A DNA stretch of 64,000 nt from Anthopleura xanthogrammica (GCA_964019055.1 OZ025208.1:14638097-14702096); one strand, 5' to 3'. Numbered from the stretch's first letter, positions 13,301-24,426 are shown. Numbers and translations are program-made. Notes: generated from the sequence alone by a model not told the origin.

Positions 13301-15113
13301 TAAAAATACCTCGATTTCTTTCCCATTTTAATTATGCAGCGAGGGAAAAAAGGCAATTTCAATAGCTGCGTACAGAAACTGAAGATGTGTCCTCAGTTTG
13401 TACCAATAATTGAGTATGATTATTTGCTTTTTTTTCCAGGAACTACGCCTTACCCAGGTCTGATGGGAAGAGAATTATTTCATGACCTATCACAAGGACA
13501 CAGATTGGAGCAGCCACCGAGTTGTCCTGACAACCTGTAAGATAATGATAATGATGATGTTGATAACAATGATGATGATAACGACGATAATGATGATGAT
13601 GATGATAATGTTGTTAGTGATGACGATGATGACTGATGATGATGATGATAATGATAATAATGCTGTTATTGATGACGATGATGGTAATGATAATGTTGTT
13701 AGTGATGACGATGATGACTGATGATGATGATGATGATGATGTTGTTATTGATGACTATGATGACTGATGATGATGATGATAATGATAATAATGCTGTCAT
13801 TGATGACGATGATGGTAATGATAATGTTGTTAGTGATGACGATGATGACTGATGATGATGATGGTAATGATAATGCTGTTATTGATGACGATGATGACTG
13901 ATGATGATAATAATAATAATAATAATGCTGTGAATGATGACGATGATATTCAATATCATCGTCGTCATTAACAGCATTATCATCATCGTCATCATCATCA
14001 TTATCATCGTCATCAATAATGATGATGATGGCAAAGATTCATTCGAGTTTTTTCATAATTTCATTTTGCTTTCCAGATACGAGTTAATGAGTAAATGTTG
14101 GATCACGGATCCCTCTGAGCGTCCGACATTTCAACAACTGTGTAACGAATTAGAATTATTTCTACAAGAAGAAGCGGTAAGCAAGCACTGAATCTCTTAG
14201 AAAAATACCAACAAACAATCAATAATACTTTTGCAGTTAAAGCGGGATTCTGCTTAAAGTCTGTATAGTCAATTAACACAACGTAAAAATGGCGGCCATG
14301 AAAATCTACAGAGTTTTTAATTCCACGTATCGCACATCCGCCATGCACTTTGGATGAATGTGATTAAGGACGTAGGACCATGATACATTATATTGTTATC
14401 ATATTATCCTTCAACGATGATGGTCAAGTGATTTAGCCTTTCGTTCTCATGGTAACTCATGCAGTCGTAATCCCTGATTTATAGACAAACTTTGTCTGCA
14501 GGTTTTTCCAGCATATTTTCTTTTGTGCTGACATTATTTACATATGAATACATTGCATTTCAAGCTTGTTAAGCAACATGCAAGAAAAAAAAATATATAT
14601 TTCAGGTTAAAAATCGAATGAAAAAAAAAACCACGAATTTTTCAGGTTAAAAATCGAATGAGAAAAAAACGAATTTTTCAGGTTAAAAATCGAATGAGAA
14701 AAAAACGAATTTTTCAGGTTAAAAATCGAATAAAACCCCAAAAGTAAAGTCTACTTTCTATACTACAATGCTTTCTGAATACCAAACTTTAAAATAGCCC
14801 CACAATGCACTCTAATTCTACACAGGTTTTTCCTCGAACTCTGAACGGCTAATTAGAAGTTCACAGCTTATTTTTGTTAACCATAAAAGTTACTTCTAAC
14901 GAACCGTATCCATGCCCGAGTTTTCCATAGGGCACCTTTGATTGAAATAAGTGTATACACCAGGGGAATAGTTGAACTGTTGTTACGCATAATACCGCTG
15001 ATCACAAAAATATTTCCTGTTTCTTATAGGGTTATGAAGATCTTTTAATGGCTGCAGTCGAAGAGGGAACTCAACCAAACGAGCACAACAAAGAAGAAGA
15101 TGTAGAACAATAA
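10376..15113 (+). CDS. Receptor tyrosine kinase, FGFR/RET-like branch (RTK2, 5' end not found)
   Basis: Exons 10376-10837 (start uncertain), 11450-11603, 11686-11796, 12011-12198, 12502-12624, 12889-12959, 13038-13078, 13440-13536, 14077-14176 and 15030-15113. Exon 1 encodes a Ser/Thr/Asn-rich extracellular piece, a transmembrane helix ([19 protein letters not shown]) and a basic stop-transfer followed by polyQ. The kinase has the glycine loop GSGFFG, AVKML (ATP lysine), LLNELQII (helix C glutamate), [10 protein letters not shown], a short insert with [47 protein letters not shown] and [11 protein letters not shown]. All catalytic residues are present, so it is probably an active kinase. The tail ends GYEDLL..., like RTK1. 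In-frame sequence is open back to 10355 but lacks a signal peptide, so more exons must lie upstream. Confidence 0.88.
10900..11090. mobile_element. Hairpin MITE, family M1, copy b
   Basis: TTAGCTTGGGCATAATG at the left and GGAAAACATTATGCCCA at the right, with CACGTGTCATT / ACACGTGGTCTGAAATG in the arms. It is inserted in the intron between the transmembrane exon and the first kinase exon of RTK2. Confidence 0.85.
12664..12832 (+). repeat. Three tandem units of the 57 bp SINE-tail repeat
   Basis: Units with CTGGGCTGATCTAAGTCAGG and ACTAACTCACAGATC repeat three times, directly after the HRD/DFG exon of RTK2. Confidence 0.85.
13537..14030. repeat. (GAT)n-rich array ending in an inverted (ATC)n block
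   Basis: About 400 bp of GAT-rich repeats containing TGTTAGTGATGACGATGA-type longer units, followed by ATC repeats in the opposite sense. At 13935-13965 GACGATGATATT meets its inverse AATATCATCGTC, forming a near-perfect palindrome. It fills the intron before the penultimate kinase exon. Confidence 0.9.
14590..14735 (+). repeat. Tandem repeat of about 37 bp, four copies
   Basis: TTTCAGGTTAAAAATCGAAT recurs four times with A-rich spacers, in the last intron of RTK2. Each unit contains a TTTTTCAGG that resembles a splice acceptor, a possible source of cryptic splicing. Confidence 0.85.
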
Positions 15114-15260
15114 CCTGTGCTTTTAGAAGATGAGGACTGACCTAAGAGCCTGCAATCCTTTTGGTCTCCGCCAACACCAACCCAAAATAACTTTGCAGCT
15201 TGTGTACATACTCAGATTTGCAATAATAAGACGGCTAATCCTTGTTTGACGTCTTCGGCG

Positions 15261-15424
15261 TCATTTTCACCACTTTCCATACATGGGTTCACTGGTCAAA
15301 TACAAAGCATTCAGTCGAGGCTGCAAGGTTGAAATTTGAAAAATTCTTTGAAACTAACTTGCAGACTCGATTGAATGCATTGTGTTTGACCAGTGAACCG
15401 ATGTATGGAAAATGGTGAAAATGG
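15261..15424. mobile_element. Hairpin element inside the RTK2 3' UTR
   Basis: Arms of about 65 bp: CATTTTCACCACTTTCCATA and TTCACTGGTCAAA at the left against TATGGAAAATGGTGAAAATG and TTTGACCAGTGAA at the right. It lies between the stop codon at 15113 and the AATAAA at 15469-15474, so the mature transcript would carry a long stem. Confidence 0.8.
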
Positions 15425-15468
15425 GGTCTATTCTTTAGAGGGCATTGATTGTTAACATCTAGAAGTTA

Positions 15469-15474
15469 AATAAA
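15469..15474 (+). terminator. Polyadenylation signal of RTK2
   Basis: AATAAA about 355 bases after the stop codon and the first good signal downstream. Cleavage should follow within about 30 bases. Confidence 0.55.
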
Positions 15475-15924
15475 CTTTGAGATTTTGAGGGATTTTCGCC
15501 TCTTTGTAAAACTAACAAATCATCATCTTCTTATATATTCCCGTCTCAAAGTATTGCATTTAAAAATACTACATTCATTATGAAATAGCAAACACCTTTG
15601 TAAAATAGAAAGACATTCTAAAATTGTATATACACGCTTTCAGATAATAAATAAAATTAAAGCCACAAATTTATGAATAAAATATTGAGTATAATCAGTG
15701 GCATTTAAGCAAAAATAAAAATTTCCCAGTATTTCTGCTTGCTCGCTTCATTTTTTTCTCCTTTCCTTTCCTCTTTATTCTTGTACTTTTTCTTTATCTC
15801 TCTATTGTTTAGTTATTGTTTAGTTATTTTGTGTGATTTTTGTGTGAAATGTCGTCAAAATGTAAACTTTATCCTTTTACCAAAGATAAGACACGATTCT
15901 TATGGTCTATATCCATTAACGGAT

Positions 15925-16095
15925 GGAAGCGGGATGGACGGAAGGATAAATGGTTGAATAAATGGATGAATGGATGAACGGATTGATCGGGTGGATAGAT
16001 AAGATAGAATATAGAATGAAAGGAATGGGGATGGGTTTCATGTGATTTAATGAAAGAATAGATAGTAGAGATGAATGGATGGAAGAATGTGAAGC
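15925..16095. repeat. (GGAT)n-like microsatellite, degenerate
   Basis: GGATGGA, GGATGAAT and GAATGGAT units are scattered through the RTK2-TSEN2 intergenic spacer. No gene in this stretch. Confidence 0.7.
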
Positions 16096-16125
16096 AATGA
16101 ATAAGTGGCAAATTGTTGCTCAAAG

Positions 16126-16397
16126 GCGCGATTACACGGAGCAATTTCCTCTGCAACTTGTCTCGCCACGGCGTTGCGACACAAGTTGCATGGAGCATTG
16201 CGGCGTGTATCCTACAGTGCAATTCGAAAAATGTTGCGAGACAAGTTGCAGCAATAGTTGCCAAAAGTAAAATTCGTTTCTCCTTTTAACAACGATTGCG
16301 TCTCCGTTGCACCGTGCAAACCTTCTTGCAATTTGTGTCGCAACGCCGTTGCGAGACAAGTTGCAGAGAAAATAGCTCAGTGTAATTGCGCCTTAAT
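16126..16397. mobile_element. Hairpin element, family M4, copy a
   Basis: AAGGCGCGATTACAC at the left and GTGTAATTGCGCCTT at the right. The interior repeats GTTGCGAGACAAGTTGCA in both orientations. Related copies are at 17280-17507 and 60053-60170. It lies just beyond the 3' end of TSEN2. Confidence 0.75.
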
Positions 16398-16444
16398 TAA
16401 TCAGTCCTTACCATTCGTGTGCCGTGCCATGAGCCACTGATTTA

Positions 16445-19400
16445 TCATTTTATTTTAGACTTTGATTCCCTGGATCGTTCTGGTATCCATCTCCTCATTA
16501 CAACTTCCTAACAAACCAAGATACAAGACCATTAGGAAATTGACTGAGCGCTTTAAACCACCTTCCTTTTTAAACATAGGGGGAACATTATCAATACAAA
16601 AAAGGATTGTCGAAGTACAAAAGATAAAAGGAAAGTATAAAGTATGAAAGAAAAAGCACACTTTTCTCTTCCTTTGGCCTCTCATACACACGTAAACGGC
16701 GTTGATAGTCATCGTCATGGTAACGAAGACACACTTACTTGGACTTTGAACCGAGTGATGCAGGTTGGAAGACTAAGTTCTTGATCAGTAATATCTGAAA
16801 AAATTAACATTACATAGGCAGTCAAAAACACAGGAAGCCCAACCCATTAGCCTCAAAAATGACATAATTATCGTATTAGTTATGCCTCTTCTTAGAGCAG
16901 TTTTCGTATGACTATGAAAAAAATACATGGACTGCGTGTCGTGTATGAAAACATTCGACATTCTGTGCCGTGTCCCCGTCGTGCCGTAACCGTGCTGCGT
17001 GTGCCCTGACTTTTCATACTCATACGAAATCTGCTCTATTGCGCGCAACGTTCCAGGAAAAGTTGCTACGTGTAACAAAAGAAAAAAGAAAACAAAAAAA
17101 TAATGATGAATAAATGACTGACCTGAAGGAACGATGACGTAACACAGCATGACCTCCTGGAAAAATGACAACAATTAATTGTCAGAAGAAACCAAGTAAA
17201 GCACTCATAGCTTGCGCAAAGTTCCTCTCATATATTTCATAATGAAAATCCTAAGCAACGTGAAGAATGCCTTAAATCTTAGAGCAGTATGACTATGGAA
17301 AGCTTATGGCTCGTATTACCACCCCGAACAACAAAATTTTGTTGTGCGACTTTGTTGTCGAAGTAGAATCTTTTTCTACTCTCTGCAAAAAAGGAAAATT
17401 TGTTGCACGGGGTGGTAATACGAGCAACATTCATTCTGCAACTTGCAACGCGAAAATGTTGCGCGACAAGTTGAACAATGTTGTTGCTCGTATTTCCGCG
17501 TCTTAAGGCTACATGGATTCTAGAGAAGTCTAAAACAGGTGTACGAAGTCTCTCGGGATCGAACTATGGGGTTCAGAAGGCAGCGCATTGGATTTCTTAT
17601 GATTGTAACATACTCAACATGGTCACGGTACCAGAACAACGAGATCCGCGTCAATCATAGCGCGCGAAAAGAAAGTAACGAATCATGATAATTACTATAC
17701 CTTGGCAGCGTGTTCGTTAATTCTGTTAGGCCCACCTATACTACACCAAGAGACCGGTGCACGCCGTCCAAGTAATGTCGAGTTGGAACTGGGTGCTAGG
17801 CTATCTTCATCAGCTACTTGTACAATAACAGAGTAACTATTGAAAGTAGGGAATTAAGTTTGATCAGTGATTTCTGTGTGGAATGATTTTTCACGAGTAA
17901 GGGTGATGATAATGATGAAAATGATAATGATGAAAATGATAATGATGAAAATGATAATGATGAAAATGATAATGATGATGCTAGCCGAGGTACCCCTGTC
18001 GTTCCGTATTCGGTGACGCAAACGAACCACTGGACGTAAATGCTGTCTTTCCTGCTCACGTTACTAAATGTTTGCGCCTAACAACAGGAAAGGCCTTGAT
18101 AGCGTGAAAGAAAGGGGCCTTGATAGCGTGAAAGAAAGGGGCGCGAAATTTAATGTAAGATGGGCAGGAAAGACAGTGTTTACGTCCTGTGGTTCGTTTT
18201 CTGTCACCGAATTCCCTTTGCGGTCCAAAGGGAGGGCGGACATGAAGTAACAGCTAACAGAGTAAACTAATCTTACCTGGAGTGATAAAAAGGCATCCCC
18301 TGTTTATAAAGCACTGAAAAATGAAATTTTTTGGAAAGTTAATAGATAGCTGAAAAATGCAGTTTCACCCACACATATACTTTTTCACATCCTAATGGAT
18401 ACGGAACCTAAAACAAGAATAGGGACGATAGCTGACCATGAGAAAAGAGTTCCTACCGATATGAGTAAAAACTGCCGAAATGAACGAACGAATGAATGAA
18501 TAAATGAATGGATAGATGGATGGGCGGATGGGTGGATGAATGGATGAATGAAGGAAGGAAGAGGAATTCTTATTTCTTCGTAATCCTTACCAAAGTCTGT
18601 ACCATATTTCATTCCATTCTTGGGCACCCATCCCTTGGAACGAAAGTAGTGATAAACCACATAACAGGGAATGAAATCTTGTTTTGCTTCACAGAATCTT
18701 GTCCACATTTGACTAATGGTTAACGGCTTCTGTAAAATAAAATAAATGAAGACAAAACTTGATATAATGCACATACCCAAAAATGTTACTCACTACAGTA
18801 CTATTTTTCACAATTTAAAAATTGTAATACTATGGAACAATACACAGTACAAGATTATACTTACCTTTTCATTATCATAAACTGCAAGGCAACCCAATCC
18901 ATATGACAGAAAGAAAGCCTGATAATAACAATAGCAATCAGTCTATTCAACACTCAAAATAAAAATATTCATAAGACTTATAAGTTTGAATATTACAATC
19001 AAGTGATTATCAATCCATCCATCCCCCATCCATGCATCCATCTACCTGTATCCATTCAGTCATGCATTCATCCATCCATGCATTCATGCATCCATCCATT
19101 CAGTCATGCATTCATCCATCCATGCATTCATGCATCCATCCATTCAGTCATGCATTCATCCATCCATGCATGCATCCATTCAGTCATGCATTCATCCATC
19201 CATGCATGCATCCATTCAGTCATGCATTCATCCATCCATGCATGCATCCATCCATCTCTCCCCCATCCATCCATGTATCCATCTCTCCCCCATCCATACA
19301 TCTATTGATCCCCTCATCCCATCTAAGTGTGGTGGGGTCAGTCATCAAATGCAAGTGCTGAGGTGCTTAAGGTATCTGGTGGGGCTCTGCACAATTGTAA

Positions 19401-22187
19401 TTGGAGATGCTATTTCCCACATTTTTGAGGCATTGCTTATCAGAACAGGGGGTTCACAGGCACCAAGTGAACCTCCCTTATATCTGCCCTTGTCCCTTAT
19501 CCAACTCTTATGTCCTTGAATTGCAGTCGGATAAAATTGCTCTACTACAAATTCCAGATAAAATTCTCATGATAGATTTGCTTCAAATTGACTATATTTC
19601 TCTTAGTTTATACAAACCTCTTCTAAACTCAGCTGAAGATGTTCAAAGACCTTATATGGATCTTCTTTCTTATGTGTTGTTGTTTTTTGTTTTGAAGTTG
19701 AATCTTGACTTGGTAATGAATCATCATTGCTATTTGAGGATAAAATGATTAAAGGAAGTTAAAACATTGTACTAATCAAATGGCTAGATGTGTACATTTT
19801 CATGATTAACATTTGAACCAACATACTTTGTTAATTCTTCCTTGTTGTGTCTCAGAACATCCTGCATGACTTCATCAACATCTTTGTTGCTCTTGTTATT
19901 TTCAATATTTGTAACCTCTTCCTCTAGGCCTTCTTCTTCCTCTTCTTCTTCTGCTTCCTCCACCATGTCAAACTCTGCTTCATTCTGCTTAATATAAAAG
20001 AAAGAACAAAGGCACTTTGTTAGAATGTCATTGTATGTAGAACAACCTTTTGAGACAAGATTTTTTGTTACAACCACACGAATTTATGTTTAATGAAGCA
20101 AAGCTTTCAGACTGAGCATCCATCATTAATGCAGTTAAAAGTACTTAAATTTACGAAAACAATATCCACAGCATGAGGAGAGATTGCAGGGACTATTGAA
20201 AGGGAGGGTCTGTGGGGATATAGTCCTACCACTTTCTTCACCTTGCAATATGGTATGATATAGAAAATGGGTGGGTTAAATGATGGATTTGTAGGTACAC
20301 TGTGTTCCCTGGACTAAGGAAGGTTTATTATTGACTAGTACTTCCCTTATAACCCTTTGTGGGATTTGACTAGGGAACAGAGGAAGGGAGATCCAACATA
20401 AATTGGGAGAAACTGCAAGGTACTCAGTTGATGTGCAGGCTGTGATGTGTCCATAAAATCTATTGTATTCTATTGTCCTTCTATCTATTGTATTACAGTA
20501 GGTGTGATGCATTGTATTTTATGAATGCATTACATCAACTGCTTGCTATGTAGGCTCTCCCAACATAAATCATCTACCCCACATGAAGGAGGTATATAAT
20601 TTACATGAAAAATACAAAATATTTCTCGTCAAAAAAAAAAAAAAATTATATATACCAAATCAGAGACTTCTTTTACATATTTGCCAGAATCAGAATCTTC
20701 TAATTCTTCTTTTCTCTTCTTTCTTTCAGGGGAAGCTTCCCCTTTTTGTAGGGTGTCACCATGTTTCTCCTCTTGATCCTTATTCACAACATGTTCTCTT
20801 GATGTTTCCACAGGTTTAGCTGCACTGATGTCATTGGATAATCTGTACCATTCCTTGTGGTTCTTGAACCTATTGCAATGATAATATGAACATGATAATA
20901 TTTAATAATAATAATTTAATTACTTATAGAGCACTATTTACATATGCTGATCAACAGTGCTTTACAATATGAATATTTATCCTGATAATAATAACATAAT
21001 ATTGTATCTTAAAACTGAACGTGATCTTACATGTAAAATATACATGACTGTGTAGATAGCATCCAATGCAGATAGCTAGCCTGCGTATTGGCTCATTGGG
21101 GGAGAGGGAGTGCCCCTACCCCCAATGAGTCCCTACATACGCTTCAGATAGCATACAATGCAGATTTAGGGTTGTTATGCAAGGCTTCACTCCATGCAAT
21201 GCTTTGAGTGGTAACACTAAGGACATCTGCATAATAGGCTAATATACTGTACATATAGATTGCATGTAAGGGTTAGCATGTGTATGGTTTTGTTTCAATC
21301 AGTACGAAACAATAATTTAATCAGTAGTTATGCATGCCACAATACCTTTCTTTTCGTATGTCTCGGAATTTAGACTGACGTATCTTCCTCTCTTTTGGGG
21401 GCACTGAAAAAAATGAAAAAATGGATGGTATGACATTAAATGAGTGAATGAATGAGATAATATATATATGGAGTACAATTATGATATGAACAATACAGTT
21501 AGTTAGAAACTTTATACAATTTTTTACTTACATCTTCGTAGTCTTTCTGAATTCGAAAAGGCTTTTTGGGAAATATTTGAGATGACTTCATATTCAGGTT
21601 TACTCCTGGACAAGTTTCCTTTACCAAAAAATCCCTATGAAGAAGAAAAACAACAGAGAGAAATATTTGTGAATGTTGACTCCATCTGCTTCTCTTTCTG
21701 CATTGATATTTTCCCGAGGATAAAGTAATAAATTCATGTAAAAAAAACCCTCAAAAATATTATCGATACAGTGAAACCCGTGAAACAATCTCTGGGCTGA
21801 TCGGGCAACGTCAGGGAACCTCTAATTCGAAGGTCAAATTGGAATTTAGCATGCTGTTTTATGGAGAGAGAGAAACCGGAAAACCTGGAGAAAAACCCTC
21901 GAATCAAGGGAGATACCTAACAAACTCCACTCACGTAGAAAACGTGAAAAAATACTAAAAATTTCATGAACAATTTTACGCACCATTTTGTAGAGGAAAG
22001 TCAAGTCGCCATGGTTTTCAATAACGACGCAATTATCACGGAAATACCCTGTGTAGTAAAACCACCGGCTGTCACAGCACTCTTTGTTAGTAATACTTTC
22101 TATAGGAACAGGAAAAGGCGCGTCTTTTGGGTGAAACTTTGCTCCTTTTTTCCTTCTTGGATTTTTGAGTTTCGAAGTTTCCGCCAT
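16445..22187 (-). CDS. TSEN2: tRNA-splicing endonuclease subunit Sen2 (catalytic)
   Basis: Thirteen exons on the minus strand: 21984-22187, 21532-21634, 21346-21403, 20656-20869, 19827-19984, 19618-19729, 18865-18918, 18591-18729, 18277-18313, 17701-17836, 17123-17156, 16739-16794 and 16445-16507. Phases agree throughout, giving 455 residues (human TSEN2 is 465). Known: with TSEN34, TSEN15 and TSEN54 it cuts the 5' splice site of intron-containing pre-tRNAs in the nucleus. Seen: an N-terminal FFGKGNLSRSKPEY block, an acidic low-complexity middle (EEAEEEEEEE), then EHLQLSLEEAFFLSYGLGCL and YHYFRSKGWVPKNGMKYGTD, which match the vertebrate protein closely. The catalytic Tyr (LYKQG), His (PFYHS) and Lys (AAKEVMLCYVI) are all present. 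The start is the ATG of MAETSK; an upstream in-frame ATG at 22283 is less likely. Confidence 0.95.
16892..17038. mobile_element. Hairpin element, family M3, copy b
   Basis: TTAGAGCAGTTTTCGTATGA at the left and CATACGAAATCTGCTCTA at the right. It lies in a TSEN2 intron. Confidence 0.7.
17280..17507. mobile_element. Hairpin element, family M4, copy b
   Basis: GGCTCGTATTACCACCCC is answered by GGGGTGGTAATACGAGC, and the interior has GTTGCGCGACAAGTTG. It lies in a TSEN2 intron. Confidence 0.65.
17893..17978. repeat. GATAATGATGAAAAT tandem repeat
   Basis: About five 15-18 bp units of GATAATGATGAAAAT in a TSEN2 intron. Simple repeat with no coding role. Confidence 0.85.
19007..19300. repeat. CATC/CATG minisatellite
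   Basis: Units of TCCATCCATGCATTCATGCA with CATTCAGTCATGCATTCATC alternate through a TSEN2 intron. Overlapping open frames are repeat artefacts. Confidence 0.9.
21777..21912 (-). mobile_element. Composite SINE fragment (antisense)
   Basis: Reading the minus strand: a GGTTTTTCTCCAGGTTTTCC-type central block followed by one copy of the 57 bp tail unit (CTGACG..GATCAGCCCAGAG). It is the same family as 27062-27361 and 29335-29555. It lies in TSEN2 intron 1. Confidence 0.6.
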
Positions 22188-22620
22188 TTTGTTTTTGACG
22201 TTGATACCCACTGTACACATAATGCACTGGCTCAATATGGCTGTTTTAAAAATTATGACGTATTTCCGGGTCCAACTGCTCACAAGAACCGCTGAGATAA
22301 AGCGAAAAAAATTCTCAATTCTTTAACCTCCAGCTGAAACAATTAGAACTTTTGATAAAAAATCCTCTGATGAAGAAAAAGTAAGAAAATTCTTTATAGA
22401 ACTGCTTTTCGTCTTGGACCCGGAAGTAGTTTTTCCATAGAGTGACGTCACAGTAAAGCTCTATGTTGTCCGCTGTATTGATTATTAGTGGGCTCAGAAG
22501 TAAAAAATGGCGGTTATTTTGATCAACACGAAATAGAGTGAAAGAAATTTGAAGGGATTGTTTGGCTTTTGCTTGCGCTTTATAGCAAGAGTCCCTGGAT
22601 ATCAAGACCTTTTTTACAAG
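22188..22620. promoter_or_regulatory. Bidirectional promoter between TSEN2 and CEP44
   Basis: The 433 bp between the two divergent start codons hold a perfect CRE, TGACGTCA, at 22443-22450 and an ETS-type ACCCGGAAGT at 22418-22427. TGACGTATTTCCGGG at about 22256-22270 has a half CRE plus an inverted ETS core. Known: CRE and ETS sites are typical of housekeeping bidirectional promoters. Inference: both genes share this control region. Confidence 0.65.
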
Positions 22621-24426
22621 ATGGCGACCGGAGATATCAAGAATAACCTCCGTAAGTTGATGGTTGAGCTGAAACAAATACGTTACCCTCTGACTGAAGT
22701 TGATTTGAAGGGACTTGCTCAAGGAACACCGAGATGTTTTCTGCCAATTCTGCACTATATTTTTCTGGATTACTCTGTTGATTTGACTGAATTCTTTGCT
22801 AAAGATTACGAGCTGTACGGTAAAACAGACTTGCGGTTTGTAGAAACTGTATACAAGGTGCTAAGAGATGTTTTTCACTATAAACCTCCTCTAACCAGAG
22901 AAAAGTTTCTATCAATTGGCTATGCAGAAAGAAAGATTATCGAACTTTGTGATATTCTCAAAAGATGTCGAGAAAAGAGTGTAGAGCTGAATCCCAAGAC
23001 ATCAAAAACAGAGAAGAAACATGTACAGAGTAAAGGCAAAAACAAGATCTTTGAAGTTGGAAAAGAAATTGAAAGTCAAACGTCTAATGGTTCAGAAAAG
23101 AGAGGCTTTCCGCAGAACGATATCTTCAAAAAGAAGGGGAATACTAATGATATTTTGAAGAAAACAGCTGAACAAAATAAAGAAAACACATCTATTTATC
23201 CAGAGGTTAATAAACCTATGGCATTTGCGAGAGACAACCAAACATTAAGACAGAGTAGTGTAAAGAGCGTTAGATGGAAAGAAGATGAGTCAAGTACGAT
23301 AAGTTGGAATAAGATGAAGTCATTTACTCCATCTACAGCATTAACTGAGATAAACAACGGCAACGCCCAGGCATCTGCTGCACCTGCATTCTCTAGTGTG
23401 ATGAGTACATCAATGAGAGTACCCCCAAAGACTATACCTATGCCAGTCACCATGACAACTGTACCTAAACCTAGCCCTGAGTTAATGTTAACACCTGTAG
23501 GAAAGACAAGACATCAACCAATACCTTTATCAGGATCTCGACATGATCATGGAGATGTTGCAAATATCTCTCTAATTGATTTAACTGACAGCACCGACAT
23601 ACAACAACCTAGAGTTGTGCGACATGAATACAATGACGAGAGAGAAACAGAAGCTTTGAGGAGTATGCCTGACCAAATGAGCTTACTAGTATCACAAGAT
23701 AATGAGCTCAAACTACTTAAGAGCACTGTACAGGAATTACAAGAAAAGTTAGATTCTGCTCTGTCTCAAAATAATGAGATGTCTGCGAGAGTAGTCTTGC
23801 TTGAGAGTAGAATGAGACTTTTAGAGGAAGCCACAACTAGAATTCAGTGTGGAAATTGCATGGACACTAATTATACTTTACCAAATTATAACGTGAGCAC
23901 AAATCCATTTTATACTCATGTTCCTGCTTCTGGTGATCAAAGAGAATCTGGGGCTAACAGTATAGCCACAGCTTATCCACAAATGATGAATCAGCAAGAA
24001 TATGTTTCTCATCCAACAGCATCTTCCAGCAGAAGTCTAATGAATGAATTCACTGACAGCCAAAGTAATTCCGTGTTTCAAGATTCTAATCTTAGAAGTC
24101 AAAGGTATCCAGGTCAATTGTCACATATGGTTGAAGTATCCCAGGCTTCGATGGTAACTGAAATCTCAGATGATGATGATTATGGTACGTCAACTGTCAA
24201 TACATCTAGCATCAGTCCTAAAGGTTCTCCATTGTCTCGCACACCTAACAAAAGCACTGGTACATCTTTAGAAGCCATCAGTCCATTTCCAACCACACAA
24301 GAAATCCATTTGAAATTCTCTGATCCTTCAACAACTGCAACTATTATGAATGTAGAGAGAAGACTCCAAGAAACTAGAGAAATGTTAGCAAATGCTGCTA
24401 GATTTGCAGTCACCAACTTGCCTTAG
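22621..24426 (+). CDS. CEP44: Centrosomal protein CEP44, single exon
   Basis: One uninterrupted frame of 601 residues. The start is chosen because MATGDIKNNLRKL matches the conserved vertebrate start MATGDLK; the frame is open further upstream. Residues 1-125 form the conserved CEP44 N-terminal domain (LPILHYIFLDYS, KTDLRFVETVYKVLRDVF, YKPPLTREKFLS, ERKIIELCDIL). The middle is low-complexity, then a coiled coil at about residues 355-420 (DNELKLLKSTVQELQEKL), and the C-terminal third is Ser/Thr-rich. Known: CEP44 localises to centrosomes and spindle poles and helps in centriole-to-centrosome conversion. It is odd in having no introns, unlike its neighbours and vertebrate CEP44. An AATAAA at 24891-24896 fits its 3' end. 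Confidence 0.93.
   Translation: MATGDIKNNLRKLMVELKQIRYPLTEVDLKGLAQGTPRCFLPILHYIFLDYSVDLTEFFAKDYELYGKTDLRFVETVYKVLRDVFHYKPPLTREKFLSIGYAERKIIELCDILKRCREKSVELNPKTSKTEKKHVQSKGKNKIFEVGKEIESQTSNGSEKRGFPQNDIFKKKGNTNDILKKTAEQNKENTSIYPEVNKPMAFARDNQTLRQSSVKSVRWKEDESSTISWNKMKSFTPSTALTEINNGNAQASAAPAFSSVMSTSMRVPPKTIPMPVTMTTVPKPSPELMLTPVGKTRHQPIPLSGSRHDHGDVANISLIDLTDSTDIQQPRVVRHEYNDERETEALRSMPDQMSLLVSQDNELKLLKSTVQELQEKLDSALSQNNEMSARVVLLESRMRLLEEATTRIQCGNCMDTNYTLPNYNVSTNPFYTHVPASGDQRESGANSIATAYPQMMNQQEYVSHPTASSSRSLMNEFTDSQSNSVFQDSNLRSQRYPGQLSHMVEVSQASMVTEISDDDDYGTSTVNTSSISPKGSPLSRTPNKSTGTSLEAISPFPTTQEIHLKFSDPSTTATIMNVERRLQETREMLANAARFAVTNLP

Noticed and set aside
18447..18461. 15-base micro-exon in TSEN2 with AG/GT ends
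   Set aside because: Direct joining of 18591 to 18313 already gives GTDFVLYKQGMPFYH, which aligns with vertebrate TSEN2 without any gap.
19003..19519. Plus-strand frames rich in His, Pro, Ser and Ile
   Set aside because: Repeat artefact of the CATC minisatellite in a TSEN2 intron.
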